This document shows, piece after piece, positions 47,226 to 59,200 of a stretch of DNA of 64,000 nucleotides. The DNA lies in contig JAWNZC010000238.1 of assembly GCA_035771165.1 (NCBI GenBank), positions 352,001 through 416,000 on the forward strand. Reading direction: 5' to 3'. Position numbers and translations under genes: made by a program. The notes beneath the pieces are model-generated. The model ran no database searches. It was given only the letters and a program-made list of their open reading frames with translations, and was not told the DNA's origin. The stretch is from Paragorgia papillata. Its lineage: Eukaryota; Cnidaria; Anthozoa; Scleralcyonacea; Coralliidae. Each line of letters starts with the position of its first letter. Within the stretch, counting starts at the first letter, position 1.

Positions 47226-49379
47226 TTATACATGTACATGTAATCTAACACTAAAAACATACGTGTACAGCTGATTTTCTATGTCTAGCATCATTCTCTT
47301 GCGAAACATTGGTATATCATTCTATAAATAAAAGCATATTCTCAATAAATTACCTGTTGTTTATATCACGTTAGGAAAGAAAAAAACACTGTTGTTGTAA
47401 ATCTGAAAACAGTACCTGTGAAAATCCAAGTGGTATATTTTCTGCAATATGTGTGGCATACTGTAACACAATTTCAAGTATGTTTGTTAGGAGTGAAAAG
47501 AAATGGGTCCATTGCACAAAAAATATAACCGTGTGAAGTACATGTATCAGACAGTTTTATTCTTACAATGTATATTACAATGTTTATTAAAACTCACCTG
47601 GCAGACAAAAACACCACAGTCATCATGATTTTTTTGATTAGGAATACTCTGCAGGGGGAAAAAGGAGCAAAAGGGTGCTGGTTGTATGAAATTAACTTCA
47701 ATATTTGGTAGTTTGTGTGAGATGTGGCTTTCTGTCTGCAATTCTCAACATGTCTTAAAGTATTTGTTAACTGCAGAAGGAAATGGAAGATAATTGATGT
47801 ACGGTACAGTACCTCTAGAGGAGGGACCAAAAACTGCCAGTCATTAAAGTTTAGAGAACATTTCGTCTTGAAAAACGTTTCTTCTTGTAAAAACAAACTG
47901 CAACAAAGTGAAGCAGACATCTTTTTAACAATGCATCCAAATAATGATTTTGAAAGGTTAGGGTTTTTAGTGTTTCAGATTGCCTGAAAATACTACAATG
48001 TAAATTGATAGGGGGAGGGAAACCTACAGCATATTTTGCTGTGTCCACCAATTACAAAATAATACTTGCCACATTCGCTTGAACCATTCTTTGCTTGTAC
48101 CTAAAGAAGTTCCCAGTGAATCCAGATAAAACATACTTTTTCTTTGGGGGAATGTCACCTGTATATTTGTTGAGAAAGTATACAATCATGTACAATGTGA
48201 TTATAGCATTTTATCATTATGCTAACCAGTATTTAACTCCCCTCTTTCCATCAAAGAATCAACTATTATCAGGGCTGTTGGAAATCATTATTACAGACTG
48301 TACATGTACAGTAGATTCCCTTAGACTGACATCATTATAATGATCAGTAAAATGGTTTGAAAAATAATATATTTTTACCAGTAAAGTCCAGTGATTACTT
48401 GAAATATTGACTGGGACTAAAATAGTGTCTTGAGTAAGAATGTCAATGTCCTGCAATACACCACAACAGATGTAATATCTATAATTGTACTTGTCATATT
48501 TTTTAAAGGGGGCTAGGGTGCTTAAGGGAGGGAGGAGCTTATTGAATTTTACATGCCAGAAATTTTACATGTCTAAAATGAACTCTAGTGATCCGAGTTT
48601 CTATTAATGGAGTTATTGTAGACATTTAAAAAAATACATGTTTTATGTGGAGGGGATTAAGGAGAGGGTTTGTTCAATTTTTCACTTTATGGGGGGGGGG
48701 GGGGGGGTGGGGGGGGGCTTATACAGTGTCACAAATGTACCTTTGTCCAGCGGTTTAACTTCCTCTTTTGATAACCATCCTTCACTATCAACTGAAGCAA
48801 GTGATTTGAATAACGCTTAACCTTGAAACCCTGTGAAAATCAGTGCAATTATCAGCAAATATTTATTACAATTATTACAATTAAACTTTTGGTGAGAAAA
48901 TTTAGAAAGGATTTTCAACATTATTGTTTGAAATCTTAAGTTAGCCATTGGACATAATATGGGCAAATGGATAAAATATTGAGTAAATAATTACCTTACT
49001 CCTGAGTGTCTTCTCCATGTTTTCCAGATAGCAATCTATGGCCTAGTAGACAATAAAGATGAAATCAAATAATGATTACATACTGCCTTCAGATTTTGTA
49101 ATTGTTTGGAAATTTTTGTTTATTAAACCACAGTTGTTTGCTATTTCTATAATTCTCATGCTCTTGCCATTATAAACCTATACAAGATATATCAGATATG
49201 TTAGGCTTATAATACAACTGATTTAAAACTCTTCTGACCACTGCAGTTTGTACAAATACATATACTATAATCATTTATCAAGTACCAGTGAGTTGAGCCA
49301 TCTGTTTCCTTTCAAAGTTTCAGAATTCCTGTTGGTAGATGTCGCTAATCTGTCACACTAAAAAGGTACAGTAATTGTT

Positions 49380-49413
<34 letters not shown>

Positions 49414-51526
49414 TGGGTGGGGGGGGGGGGGCAACCCACGGGATATCAACTGATCAACATATCCCAACACAGGGAAATTTGACTTCCTTGACAAGCTCAA
49501 GGGACAGGATTTTTGACACATAAAATGATCTTAATACTATATTTTAGCACTTAGGGAGGGGTATTTTGACCAACAATGCTATTCTACTGAGGGGAATTTG
49601 ACAATTTCCCTGTGGGTTGCCTGCCCCCCCCCCCCCCCGGGCTTAACATTGATAGGTGCATTACAGTATACATGTATGTGCAGTATATTATTCACGTGTG
49701 TTACTATTTCTGTAAGCCTAGGAGTTAATGGGTTAAAGGGATGCATACTAAAGTGTGTAGGTGGTTGTCATTGTCAGTTTACCCATTTGAGGTGGATGAA
49801 ATAGATGGAAGTAAATCATTACATGCGCTCAACTTCTAATGAAACCCCTGCATGTGCTTGGAAAACTATTCACTACCACTTTCCACTTGTCATGAAACAG
49901 TAAATAATTGTTACACACAATTCTATCTGTAGTCTACTATAATTTATACCTACATGTAAAACCTCTGTATTTCTAGACTACTGTACCAGTACTTGTTTAA
50001 AAAAAAAACGAGGTAGGTATATTCACCATACCTGCAACTGTTCTGCCAAAGAGAATTGCCTGTAGGTATTGAAAGGCTTGGCTATTGTTGGTTTCACTTT
50101 GGGTAAAGGGCCATATTCCGGATTTAGGTACTTTGTCATCTCATTACAGGTAGCTGTTGGGGTTTCCTGTCATGAGAGGAAGTGTTAGATACAGTACAAT
50201 TTATGTAGACTCAAAACTGATGCTTTCCCAAATTCATAATCTTTAAATGGACACATTTTACAATCCTATGTAGTACCACACATGTATTAATTTACCTCTA
50301 TTAAGGCTTTACAATCAACCTGCTCATAAAACAGCATAAAGGGCCATGTCTTATTCTTCCTTGCAATGGATACCTTTAATTAATCAATTGAAAATGGTTT
50401 CTGTATTGTAAAATTCAGCAAAATTGTGTTGCAATGTGTGTCAAAAATTGTTTTTGAATTTTACCTGTGTATCATTAACTTCATACCATTTTCCTTTTGC
50501 AGGCAAAGAAGCAAAGTAGTGTCCATTTTTAGGACCAATGGACATGTAATGGAGTATGGCCTTAAGTTTATAGAACTTCCTCTCCTAGTTGTGAAATAAA
50601 AATTTAAGTTATTAAGTAGAAAGAGCACATGTACCATACCAGTATGAAGTGGCACTCAGGAGTGAAAGAGCTAACTATTGACAGTTCTTATATAACTTTG
50701 TAATGCAACCCTCCTTACTGATTGATTCGAAAGAATCACTTGCTCTTCAAGTTCAAAAGGAATACTTTCAATGGAGGCAGGGTTTCTGTAATAAATTCAA
50801 TAAACATTTACAAATTTATTCCAACAATAAAAATAAAATTGGTAATAAAAAATTCTTATACTATAGATGTAATACAGTATACTGTATAAGGCATCCAGTT
50901 TAGACTTAACAAGTCAACCTGGAAAACTGGGCCTTTGGTTGACTTATCAATAATTATTTCTAGTCCAAAAACTGAAAAAAGCACAAGGCCTTCCTTGGAT
51001 TTAAACTCCCCCATGTGGTGTAACTCGACTTCTGATTTAACAGTTTGGTCTTGAATTGTCAATGAATTTGAACTTCTTGGGACACACAGTACAATAAAAA
51101 CAAAATTATATTTACAACTTACCCAATGTAAAAAACAAAGACAGGAGGTGTTTTAGTTATTGACATTTTCTTCTCTGCTGTTTCATTACTTTTGCATCTG
51201 AGGGGGGAAAATCAACACCAAAATAAGGTTAAGCATGAAAAAAATTGCTGCACTATTTTCTAATAATAATATAGGTGGTGAATGGAAGAAGATTGGTGCA
51301 TTATACTGTACCTGTCACAAAAATATCCCACTACAATCTCTGGCTTTCTTGTGGCATTTAATGCAGCAGTAACTGTTGTGAGTTTCTCAGCCTGCAGTAT
51401 AAAAAATATTTAAATTAATCAATCAATAAAGTATAGAGGAGTTTTAAAATATACCAGGCTGCTTGAGGCTGGGTGGCAATAAATAAAACTGCTGGGCTGC
51501 AAGGTTATATTGTTCTCAAGTACATT

Positions 51527-51557
<31 letters not shown>

Positions 51558-52978
51558 GGGGGGGGGAGTGGGGTGTTACAGATGTCTGTGCCATTTCAAT
51601 AAGATAGGCTTGGTCTTGATCTCAAAATATGGGAACTGGTCTAACCAGAATACCAACTAAGACTGCCTCAGGCCCTCAGGGAATGCTGAAGAGGGCATAG
51701 GGTGGCTGCACACACTCAGTCCTCTCCAAGGCCAGTGTGTGTGTGAAATCTGGCAAGAAGGAAAGAGCAGGTGAGACACTGTATAGACAGACTATAGATT
51801 GTACTCTTGGACGGCAACTAAATTTCAGATTCTTTTTGTTAAATATTATCTCCTGCTTACATGTGGATGCAATATCAAACTGTCTTCTATGACTGATGAT
51901 GTTCTCAGATTACCACAAGTTTGGCATTTCACTAAAGTAAAGATAGTACATTTTAATATAGTTAATATATAAATTACAGTGCATCTAAATACTGTTAAGC
52001 ACCCTAGGGGCATATTAATTTTAGACCCCCTGGGGGGTTAAATTATTTGATTTTCTGGTGATGAAGTGACTATAGACCAAAAAGAACCCTGTTTTACAGG
52101 GGGTTAGGGGGGGGCAACTTATAGGGGGGGCTGTGAGGGAGCTTACTAGAATGGGAGGCGGCCTTAATTGAGGATGATGGCTTCCAGATTCTTACTGTAA
52201 ACATACTATTTTTTTGTACCTGTAAATGTTTGGTGAATTCCAGTTGGCCTAAAAAATAGATAAATCAGTGATGAGAAAAAATAATTATTTTAGGGATTTT
52301 TGCCAGGGTTCAGAATAAAGGCACCAAGATTTGTCCTTGATCAAATAGTGTCACAGAACCAACTTTTGACTACATAAAATAGATATCTCTCTAAAATAAT
52401 ATATTTACCTGGGATGTTGTGCAGCCAATGTAGCAGACGTATATACCTTAGTCATCACATAGTGGATGATACCCATGAATAATTCGTTTGGATCCCCAGG
52501 CATTGAAGGACGAAATCCCGATCCAAAAGCTACCATGTTTTAAAAATACCATTAACTGCATGGGCACGTTATAAAGTAAAGCGGAATATTTTGCTTTTAT
52601 GTGTTTATCTGATAGACTACCTGAAATATTCAAGACGATTTCCGAAGGGACGATTATGGAAGCCGAATTTCTCTTCAAAATATCTTTTATTAATGTATTC
52701 ACAGTGCATACACCACAGAAACATCCGACGTGTCCTATCAGATGAGAACACAAAATACATATGTTTAATTAAATTTACGTTCTTACAGAATGAACAACGG
52801 AAAATATGGTAATTATTTATAAGATGATTTTCACTTAGTGACACTTACCATGAGCTGACTCTGCCGCACGACATAGCCAAGCAGCGATTTTTTCGCAGTG
52901 TGCAACACACTGAAGAAGCGAGTTCACATAACAGTTGTTCGCAATATTGCGTAAACCGCGAAATTGCGAAATTGCCAT
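47226..52978 (-). CDS. USP-Ulp1 fusion: predicted deubiquitinase/deSUMOylase carried by the MULE
   Basis: Twenty exons on the minus strand (ATG at 52978): 52978-52849, 52734-52621, 52529-52409, 52248-52220, 51931-51861, 51391-51312, 51197-51123, 51075-50919, 50584-50465, 50373-50296, 50166-50032, 49357-49286, 49042-48995, 48830-48741, 48450-48379, 48158-48070, 47897-47813, 47648-47598, 47460-47416, 47321-47226. Phases all agree and sum to 1758 nt, 585 residues plus TAA. Residues 1-325 are a C19 USP: Cys box GLRNIANNCYVNSLLQC (Cys16), PGDPNELFMGIIHYV, zinc pairs KCQTC (134/137) and CDRC (180/183), His box NGHYFASLPAKGKWYEVND (His281), VSIARKNKTWPFMLFYEQV. Residues 400-585 are a C48 Ulp1/SENP: GNRWLNSL-AIDCYLE, GYQKRKLNRWTK, TILVPVNISSNHWTLL (His460), MFYLDSLG (Asp477), IPNQKNHDDCGVFVCQ (Gln527, Cys533), IPMFRKRMMLDIENQL. 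So both active sites look complete. Exon 50919-51075 is the least certain; exon 48070-48158 needs a GC donor. Substrates are unknown. Confidence 0.85.
49381..49662. mobile_element. Nested foldback in an intron of the USP-Ulp1 gene
   Basis: Ends tgcacctatcaatgttaagc and inverse gcttaacattgataggtgca, with poly-G and poly-C runs just inside. It lies in the intron between 50032 and 49357. Confidence 0.8.
51523..51568. repeat. (gt)n (g)n simple repeat in USP-Ulp1 intron
   Basis: tgtgtgtgtg followed by about 26 G. Similar long G runs at 48690 and 49410 occur in the same gene's introns. The remaining introns show nothing recognisable. Confidence 0.9.
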
Positions 52979-53102
52979 TTCAAAAAACTGAAAAGAGCGA
53001 CAAACGAATCACTGAACTAGAAAATCTTTAAGAAATCGAATCTATTTCCCCGGTAAAATTAAAGCGTATTTCCCGCTGTTGCGATTTCTTTATTTCCTGT
53101 TT

Positions 53103-53190
53103 GCACCAGTCTCCACAGAACGCGCAAGTTACGTCATTTCCTTGCGCACAATTGAATGCGCAATGAACCTGGCTCAAAAAAAAAATTCGC
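53103..53190 (-). repeat. Right terminal inverted repeat of the MULE
   Basis: Inverse of 42890-42976 with one single-base insertion (gtaactt against gtgctt) and one substitution near the inner end. The USP-Ulp1 start codon lies 125 bp inside it. Confidence 0.9.
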
Positions 53191-53199
53191 CCACCCCGG
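53191..53199. repeat. Target site duplication, right copy
   Basis: ccaccccgg; pairs with tcgccccgg at 42881-42889, 7 of 9 identical. Confidence 0.65.
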
Positions 53200-53386
53200 T
53201 GAGACCGGTCACAACAAAACCCTCGGTACCAACGAGAAGACAACACGCAAAGAGAATCCATCGTGAAGATAAACAAGATTGCAAAATCCTTGGTCTATAC
53301 GTGAACCATCCATAACCTAAGGATACGTCTTTAGGGAGAATTTCGTCTTGCAGCTCTGACGTTGAACAACCTCTGATTTCTTCCAT
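53200..53386 (-). pseudogene. SLCO: SLCO/OATP copy A, separated 5' end of exon 1
   Basis: Reads on the minus strand from the ATG at 53386: MEEIRGCSTSELQDEILP, then YGWFTYRPRILQS and first transmembrane helix WILFACCLLVGTEGFVVTGL, ending at the transposon border. In OATPs this is directly followed by the motif found across the transposon at 42880 (IITSIEKRY), so this is the missing first 62 codons. The frame stays open upstream of this ATG, so an earlier start cannot be excluded, but this one gives the usual short N-terminal tail. It now reads through the terminal repeat and would end in transposon sequence. Confidence 0.88.
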
Positions 53387-53501
53387 TCTTAAATATAGTA
53401 CAATATTAATGTAATCCGATACTAAACACTTCTGGTCAATTATAAACGTTGACGTAATTTTTTGACCGCCCGTCAAAACATTATTGTATGTGGCATAGGC
53501 T

Positions 53502-53664
53502 AAAGGCTGGTTTCCACAGTAAAATTTTCTCAGGACAGGAACGGACAGGAAAGTTTTCTTTTGTCTTGTGAGCTCTTGGTCGGAACTAATGACTTTAACA
53601 CAAAGAAAACTTTCCTGTCTGTTTCTGTCCTGAGGAAGATTTTCCTGAGTGGAAACTAGCCTTA
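53502..53664. mobile_element. Small foldback upstream of SLCO copy A start
   Basis: Ends taaaggctggtttccac and inverse gtggaaactagcctta, with a loop at about 53585. It lies about 115 bp upstream of the copy A ATG, where promoter or 5' UTR would be expected. Confidence 0.7.
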
Positions 53665-53929
53665 AGGGGGTAATTTAATACGGTTTAATACATAGCGCGG
53701 TGACTATTGCATCACAAGATTAATTGTTCATAAGTGCATAAAAGTCCGTAACACAGAAGTCAAAACACCAAACTAATAAGTTTTTTTACATATATTTGAA
53801 TGTATGTACAAGTTCAGTTTCAAAGTAGGATGTTTTTTACTCTTTTTGAAATTATACACTGACAAAGACTGTGGTTTACATGTACTATAACATCGTTAGC
53901 AAGCAGTTGTTTAAAAGTTTCTAACCCAA

Positions 53930-54230
53930 ACTCAATCTATAGCCCAAAAACCCAATCTAACCCTAACCGAAAATAGTAAAATTTTAAAAGTATTTCGATG
54001 TGGGTCGTGTAACATATCATTCGAATGCCCGCGTCGAGCTCTATCCAATGGTATTCTCCAATTCTAACCCAAACTCAATGTATAGCCCAAAAACCCAATC
54101 TAACCTTAGTCTAAGTAAAAAAATGTACATATTTTCGGTTAGGGTTAGATTGGGTTTTTGGGCTATAGATTGAGTTTGGTTAGAGTTGGGGTATAGGACA
54201 ACTACCATTGGATAGAGCTCGACGCGTGCT
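53930..54230. repeat. Inverted and direct repeats of tatagcccaaaaacccaatc
   Basis: A phrase containing caatctatagcccaaaaacc occurs twice directly (about 53933, 54072) and once inverted (about 54145), with aatggt/accatt and gagctc blocks also inverted. Foldback debris between SLCO copies A and B; no gene. Confidence 0.6.
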
Positions 54231-54835
54231 TTCGAATGATGTTACACGACCATCCTCGTCGGCAATTAAAATATTCGGTTGTGTGGTTACACAATTCCAT
54301 AGACTAAAACAATGATATTCTGTATTTAGATTTGTACAAACAAGTAGACAACACGGCCTAATGAAAAGCAACCATTTTTTTTTATTTGTATCGTGTAATT
54401 AGGTTGATTAACTACCGTGTCAAAATAATTTTAAATAAAAAAAAAAAATAAAAACAGTACAAGTCTGGCTTGTACCCAATACCCTTTTATTAATGTAAAC
54501 AACCGTTCGCATGACGTCATTGGGACATTACATCAGGATCCGAGGAACATGTAACACTTTTTCTAGGTCTGGATCACAGAGGCTCTATACCGCATGAGCA
54601 AAGATGGGAGTGGGCCGAGGAAGATCAGATCGAAGGGTGAATGTGGTGCATACTTCAGAGGTGCATACTTCAGAGGTGAACATATTTACGATCAAGGAGT
54701 TGTGTCAGCCACATCACTGTTAAATAAACTACAAAGTCAGTCAGTTTCGAAATCTACCAGGAACGTGCAAGAACACCTTGATCAAAAGGCAAAGCTGTTC
54801 GACTTTTTGTCCAAACGAGCAAATAACGTACAACA

Positions 54836-55045
54836 TGCCTCACGGTCTCACTCCATCACGCGGCAAACAGCTCACGGCAAGTATGAATAGTAGCGGAAGT
54901 AAAATGTGCAAAAATGCAAAATCGTGACACCCAAAACAAAAGGGGAAAAAAACCAAGCCGAAACCTAGACTTGGCCTGCCACAGGTAGCCCGAGTAATAA
55001 ACTTAATTCGAAGGAAGCATGTGCGTGTGTTTCTTATATACATAG
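54836..55045 (-). repeat. Dispersed repeat related to 11140-11350
   Basis: Inverse of 11140-11350 in part: cggtctcactcc, agcggaagtaaaa-tgtgcaaaaatgcaa, cgtgacacccaaaa. Non-coding. Confidence 0.6.
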
Positions 55046-55523
55046 GCATCGGATGATGCGGGATTGAAACGATCGGTAAAAGACAATTGCAGATCGTACG
55101 TACCGTTCCATCTGTATTCAGATGGTCACGGACCGGCCTCAGATGGTAGACACTTAGTAATATACGTTGCTCTCAGATATTCCATGTAGGATAGTGCAGT
55201 ACGGATCGTACGGACCGTGCCATCTGTATTCGGATGGTCACGGACCGACATCAAATGTTACAGATGGTTGAGACTTAGGAAATGTACGTTGCTCTCAAAT
55301 ATTCCATGTCGGATAGTGCAGATGGTTCAGATGGTACGGATCGTACGGACCGTGCCATCTGTATATCATATCCGTACCATCTGAACTATCCTGGAATAAC
55401 TGAGAGCAACGTGTATTTACTAAGTGTCTACCATCTGTATCACCTGATGTTGGTCCGTGACCATCTGAATACAGATGGCAACGCCCTTTTACCGATCGTT
55501 ACGATCCGTCATCCGATGCCTAT
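55044..55523. mobile_element. Foldback element, about 480 bp
   Basis: Ends taggcatcggatgatgcggga / inverse gtcatccgatgcctatg. The interior holds repeats of cggaccgtgccatctgtat and the inverse cagatggtacggat. Confidence 0.72.
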
Positions 55524-55679
55524 GTTGGACATGTGCAGGAGAAGGCGAGGATTGTGCGGCCATGCGATGCCAAGACTGTTTTGTTTCTGAGCAGATTTAA
55601 ATTTTGTCACGCGGGAAGTTGGAAGAGCTATCTCTTTTGTAGCGGAACCTCGTGTTTAACCTTTAGAGGTATATTTAAT

Positions 55680-56191
55680 TTACAATGTAGTAGATTCAAT
55701 GTTTCTTTCTTTTCCATCACCATCAGTTCTGTGTTCTGAACTGCCGCTGACCACCAAGTCCAGTCGACTTGCTGTCGTACATTTTGGAGGTTTATACACC
55801 AGCCATGCCAGAGCGAAGAAAAAAAACGAAGTCACTTTGCAAATCATTGTAGCAGCCAAAAACACCTTACTAAAAAGTAACAGTCAAGAACTATGACAAT
55901 GTACTCAAATTCTAACTGCAAACGATATATATAATATAAATATTTCTATAAAACTCATTAATAATTCATGAGGAAAACACAAAGAAAATCCATGTTTAAT
56001 GAGGGTCGATCTGTATATGATACAGATTCCTCCTGAATTACATAAACTTTACCTTTGATTTTCTCGACTTAGACCACGTTTTTTTTAGAAAAATTATTAC
56101 GCCAATGAACTTACCAAATAAATCGTTTTAGAAGTAATTTACAGAATTCGTGTCCGTTCTGTTTCGGGACACAGGCACTCGGCTTTGCCTC

Positions 56192-56226
<35 letters not shown>

Positions 56227-59200
56227 ATAGATACAGCATGAGCAGCCGATCTGTATCTGATTTACAAGGCGAGCCGTAGTAAATCAGATACAGATCGGCT
56301 GCGAATACAAATGCATCTAAGTAATCAAGTTGCTGCGAATACAAATGCATCTAAGTAATCAAGTTCACCAACTATTTTAGCGATATACTCTATTTTAGCC
56401 GAGAAAATCGAAGCTAAAGTTTATGTAAATCAGGACGATTCTGTATCCGATTTACAACCTCTGCTACGGTATTGATTTCTTTTGTGTTTTCCTCATGAAT
56501 TATTAATGAGTTTTTTAAATATATTTAAAAACTCATTAATAATTCATGAGGAAAACACAAAGAAAAATCATAACCGTATCGTGGTTTTATATCTGATAAA
56601 ATTTTCTCCTGATTTACATAAACTTTAGCTTTGATTTTCTCGCCTTAGACAACGTTATTTTTCAAAATTACTACGCCAACGAACTTACCAAATGGTGATC
56701 GTTTTTTAAGCCATTCAAAACACTCGCAGAACGTGTTTTATCAGATCTAAAACACTCGGCTTCGCCTCGTGTTTTATATCTGATAAAACACTCCTGCCCG
56801 TGTTTTAAATAGTACATATATATATTATATACTATTTACAGAATGAGTGGTCGTTCTGTATCGGGGTATACGGAAGTGAAAATAAAGTATTGATTAAAGT
56901 AAAACGTGATCATAGTTATGTAATTGTAGTAATGATAGTGGTGGTGGTAGTAACGGTGATGGTGGTGAACATAGGCGTAGCAGCCCAATTCTGTTTGGGG
57001 GAGGCAGAGATTTTTTCCCGAAAAATTTAGGGTTAAATATTGATTTTTAAGTCGTATTTCTCAGTCTTAGTGTAACGTATGGATTTTTCTTGAACATTTC
57101 ACAGCAATACATATCAAAATTGCCCGAAATTCCCAGCAGAAAGTGCCCGAATTTTCCTTTTTCAAATGTTTTGGGCGGGCAATTGCCCCTCCCTGCTCCC
57201 CCCGCCTAATACGCCTATGGTGGTGAAGGTGGTAACGGTGGTGGTGGTGGTGATCGTAGTTGTGACGGTGCTGGTAATGATGGTGGTGATAATAGTGATG
57301 GTGGTGGTAGTAGTGGTGGTGATGATGGTGGTGACGATGATGATCATGATGGTGGTGGTGTAAAACAATGAATAACCAAAGAATAACTATTATTACCTCA
57401 ATCCTTCATTTTTATATTCTAAACAGTTCCTGTCAACATTTTCATCACATGGATCAGTTTCAGACAATATACAAACAGAATCGAGTAGTGCTCCGTAAAT
57501 AATAGGAGAAGGAATGAATGCAAGAATCCTGGTCACAATTTGCTGTACGCCAAGCGCAAACGAACCCTGACTTTCCGGTACACATCTGAAAACAAAAATG
57601 AAAGTTAAAGAACCACGTTTTCGTACCCAAAATAATAATTACCTTAAAGTGGCATTACGATGAAAAAAATCGTCAGCCTTTTTTTGATCTTATCATAAAG
57701 TACATTTAAAATGAGGATGAACGGCGTTTGTGGTTTGTCAATATCTCATCTCGTTCAAGAGATATTCACGCAAATTTAACGTCCCTACGTGTAAGACTAA
57801 TAGACTGAGAAATAGTTTTATATATAGTAGTTCAAGTAAAAACACTTTTTAATAGTTAAGAAATAGAAAATGGCCGCCCGTGTTTATATAGCCTGATGCA
57901 AACACGAGAATGAGTTGGGAGAATTCGAAAGTTTATGTGAACCCGAGCCGTAGGCGAGGGTTTACATAAGTACTTTCGAATTCTCCCAAACTCACTCGAG
58001 TGTTTGCATCTGGTTATATAAACACAGGGCATCCATTTTCTATTTCTTTTATGAAATAAGAATAAGAAATGTGCCATGACGTCACAACCGTGTTTACCTG
58101 AATATCTGTTTCTGATATAAACACGGTAATTGACCAATCACAGCGTGCGTAAGATGCAACCTATTTTATAAATTAGTTTTAATGCCCACTTATATACCAT
58201 GTATATATTACGTTTTAGGATTTAAAATTTTGTAATTTTTAACAATTTCCAATTTTTATGTAAAGTTTATACTCAATTCAGCTTCTAGCTGCAATGCTAT
58301 TAACTTAATAAATTATCTATCTATCTATCTTAATACGTATATAAAGCGGAAAATGTAATTTGCCTTTAGTTGACCTTGAACTCTTTCACCATCGGTGCAT
58401 GGGTTTTTCCTGTGACAAGTGAACTCGTCTGGCGTTAGAGTAAAATACATAAGACGGATGCGGCACAGAAAACGTTAGATTAAAAGCAAATCTTAGAGAA
58501 ATCCTACCTACCGTAGAGTGACAGTAATAGCAGGAATGTTGTTACAAAATGTGAAGGTAATTAACAAGAAGATGACAGCCAGAAAATAAACCAGGCTGTC
58601 ACACGATTCAACACATCCACCATCGTAAGCTGCAGTGATGTTGGGAGATAAGCAGCTACAGTTCGTGTAGATCTGGAATATAAATACATGAAAATAATTG
58701 GTTGGTTGGTTGGTTGGTTGGTTGGTTGGTTGGTTGGTTAGCTGGCTGGTTAATTGGTTGGGTGGCTGGTTGCTTGATTGATTCGTTGATTAGTTGTTTA
58801 ATTGATTGGCTGGTTCGTTGGCTGGTTGATTAGTTGGTTGGTTGGTTGGTTAATTGGTTGATTGATTGATTGATTTGGTTGGTTGGTTGATTTAGTTGGT
58901 GAATTGGTTTGTTTGTTGGTTGGTTGGTTCGTTCGTTCGTTGGCTGGCTGGTTGGTTGGTTGGTTGGTTGGTTGGTTGGTTGATTAATTGGTTGATTGAT
59001 TGATTTGGTTGGTTGGTTGATTTAGTTGGTTAGTTGGTGAATTGGTTTGTTTGTTTGTTTGTTTGTTTGTTTGTTTGTTTGTTTGTTTGTTTGTTTGTTT
59101 GTTGGTTGGTTGATTTGGTTGGTTGGCTGGTTTGTTTGTTTGTTGGTTGGTTGGTTGGTTGGTTGATTGGTTGGTTGGTTGATTGATTTGGTTGGTTGGT

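Larger units (their letters stand above)
42890..53190. mobile_element. 10.3 kb Mutator-like (MULE) transposon inserted in SLCO copy A exon 1
   Basis: Bounded by inverted repeats of 87 and 88 bp (42890-42976, 53103-53190); the outer 60 bp are identical. It encodes, both on the minus strand, a MULE/SWIM transposase (46584-43540) and a USP-Ulp1 double protease gene (52978-47226). It is flanked by an imperfect 9-bp duplication and sits between two halves of one coding exon, which proves the borders independently. Exact ends could shift by 1-2 bp because of the ggg/ccc at the border. Nested MITEs lie at 46746-47169 and 49381-49662. MULE assignment rests on transposase motifs, long TIRs and duplication size. 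Confidence 0.9.
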
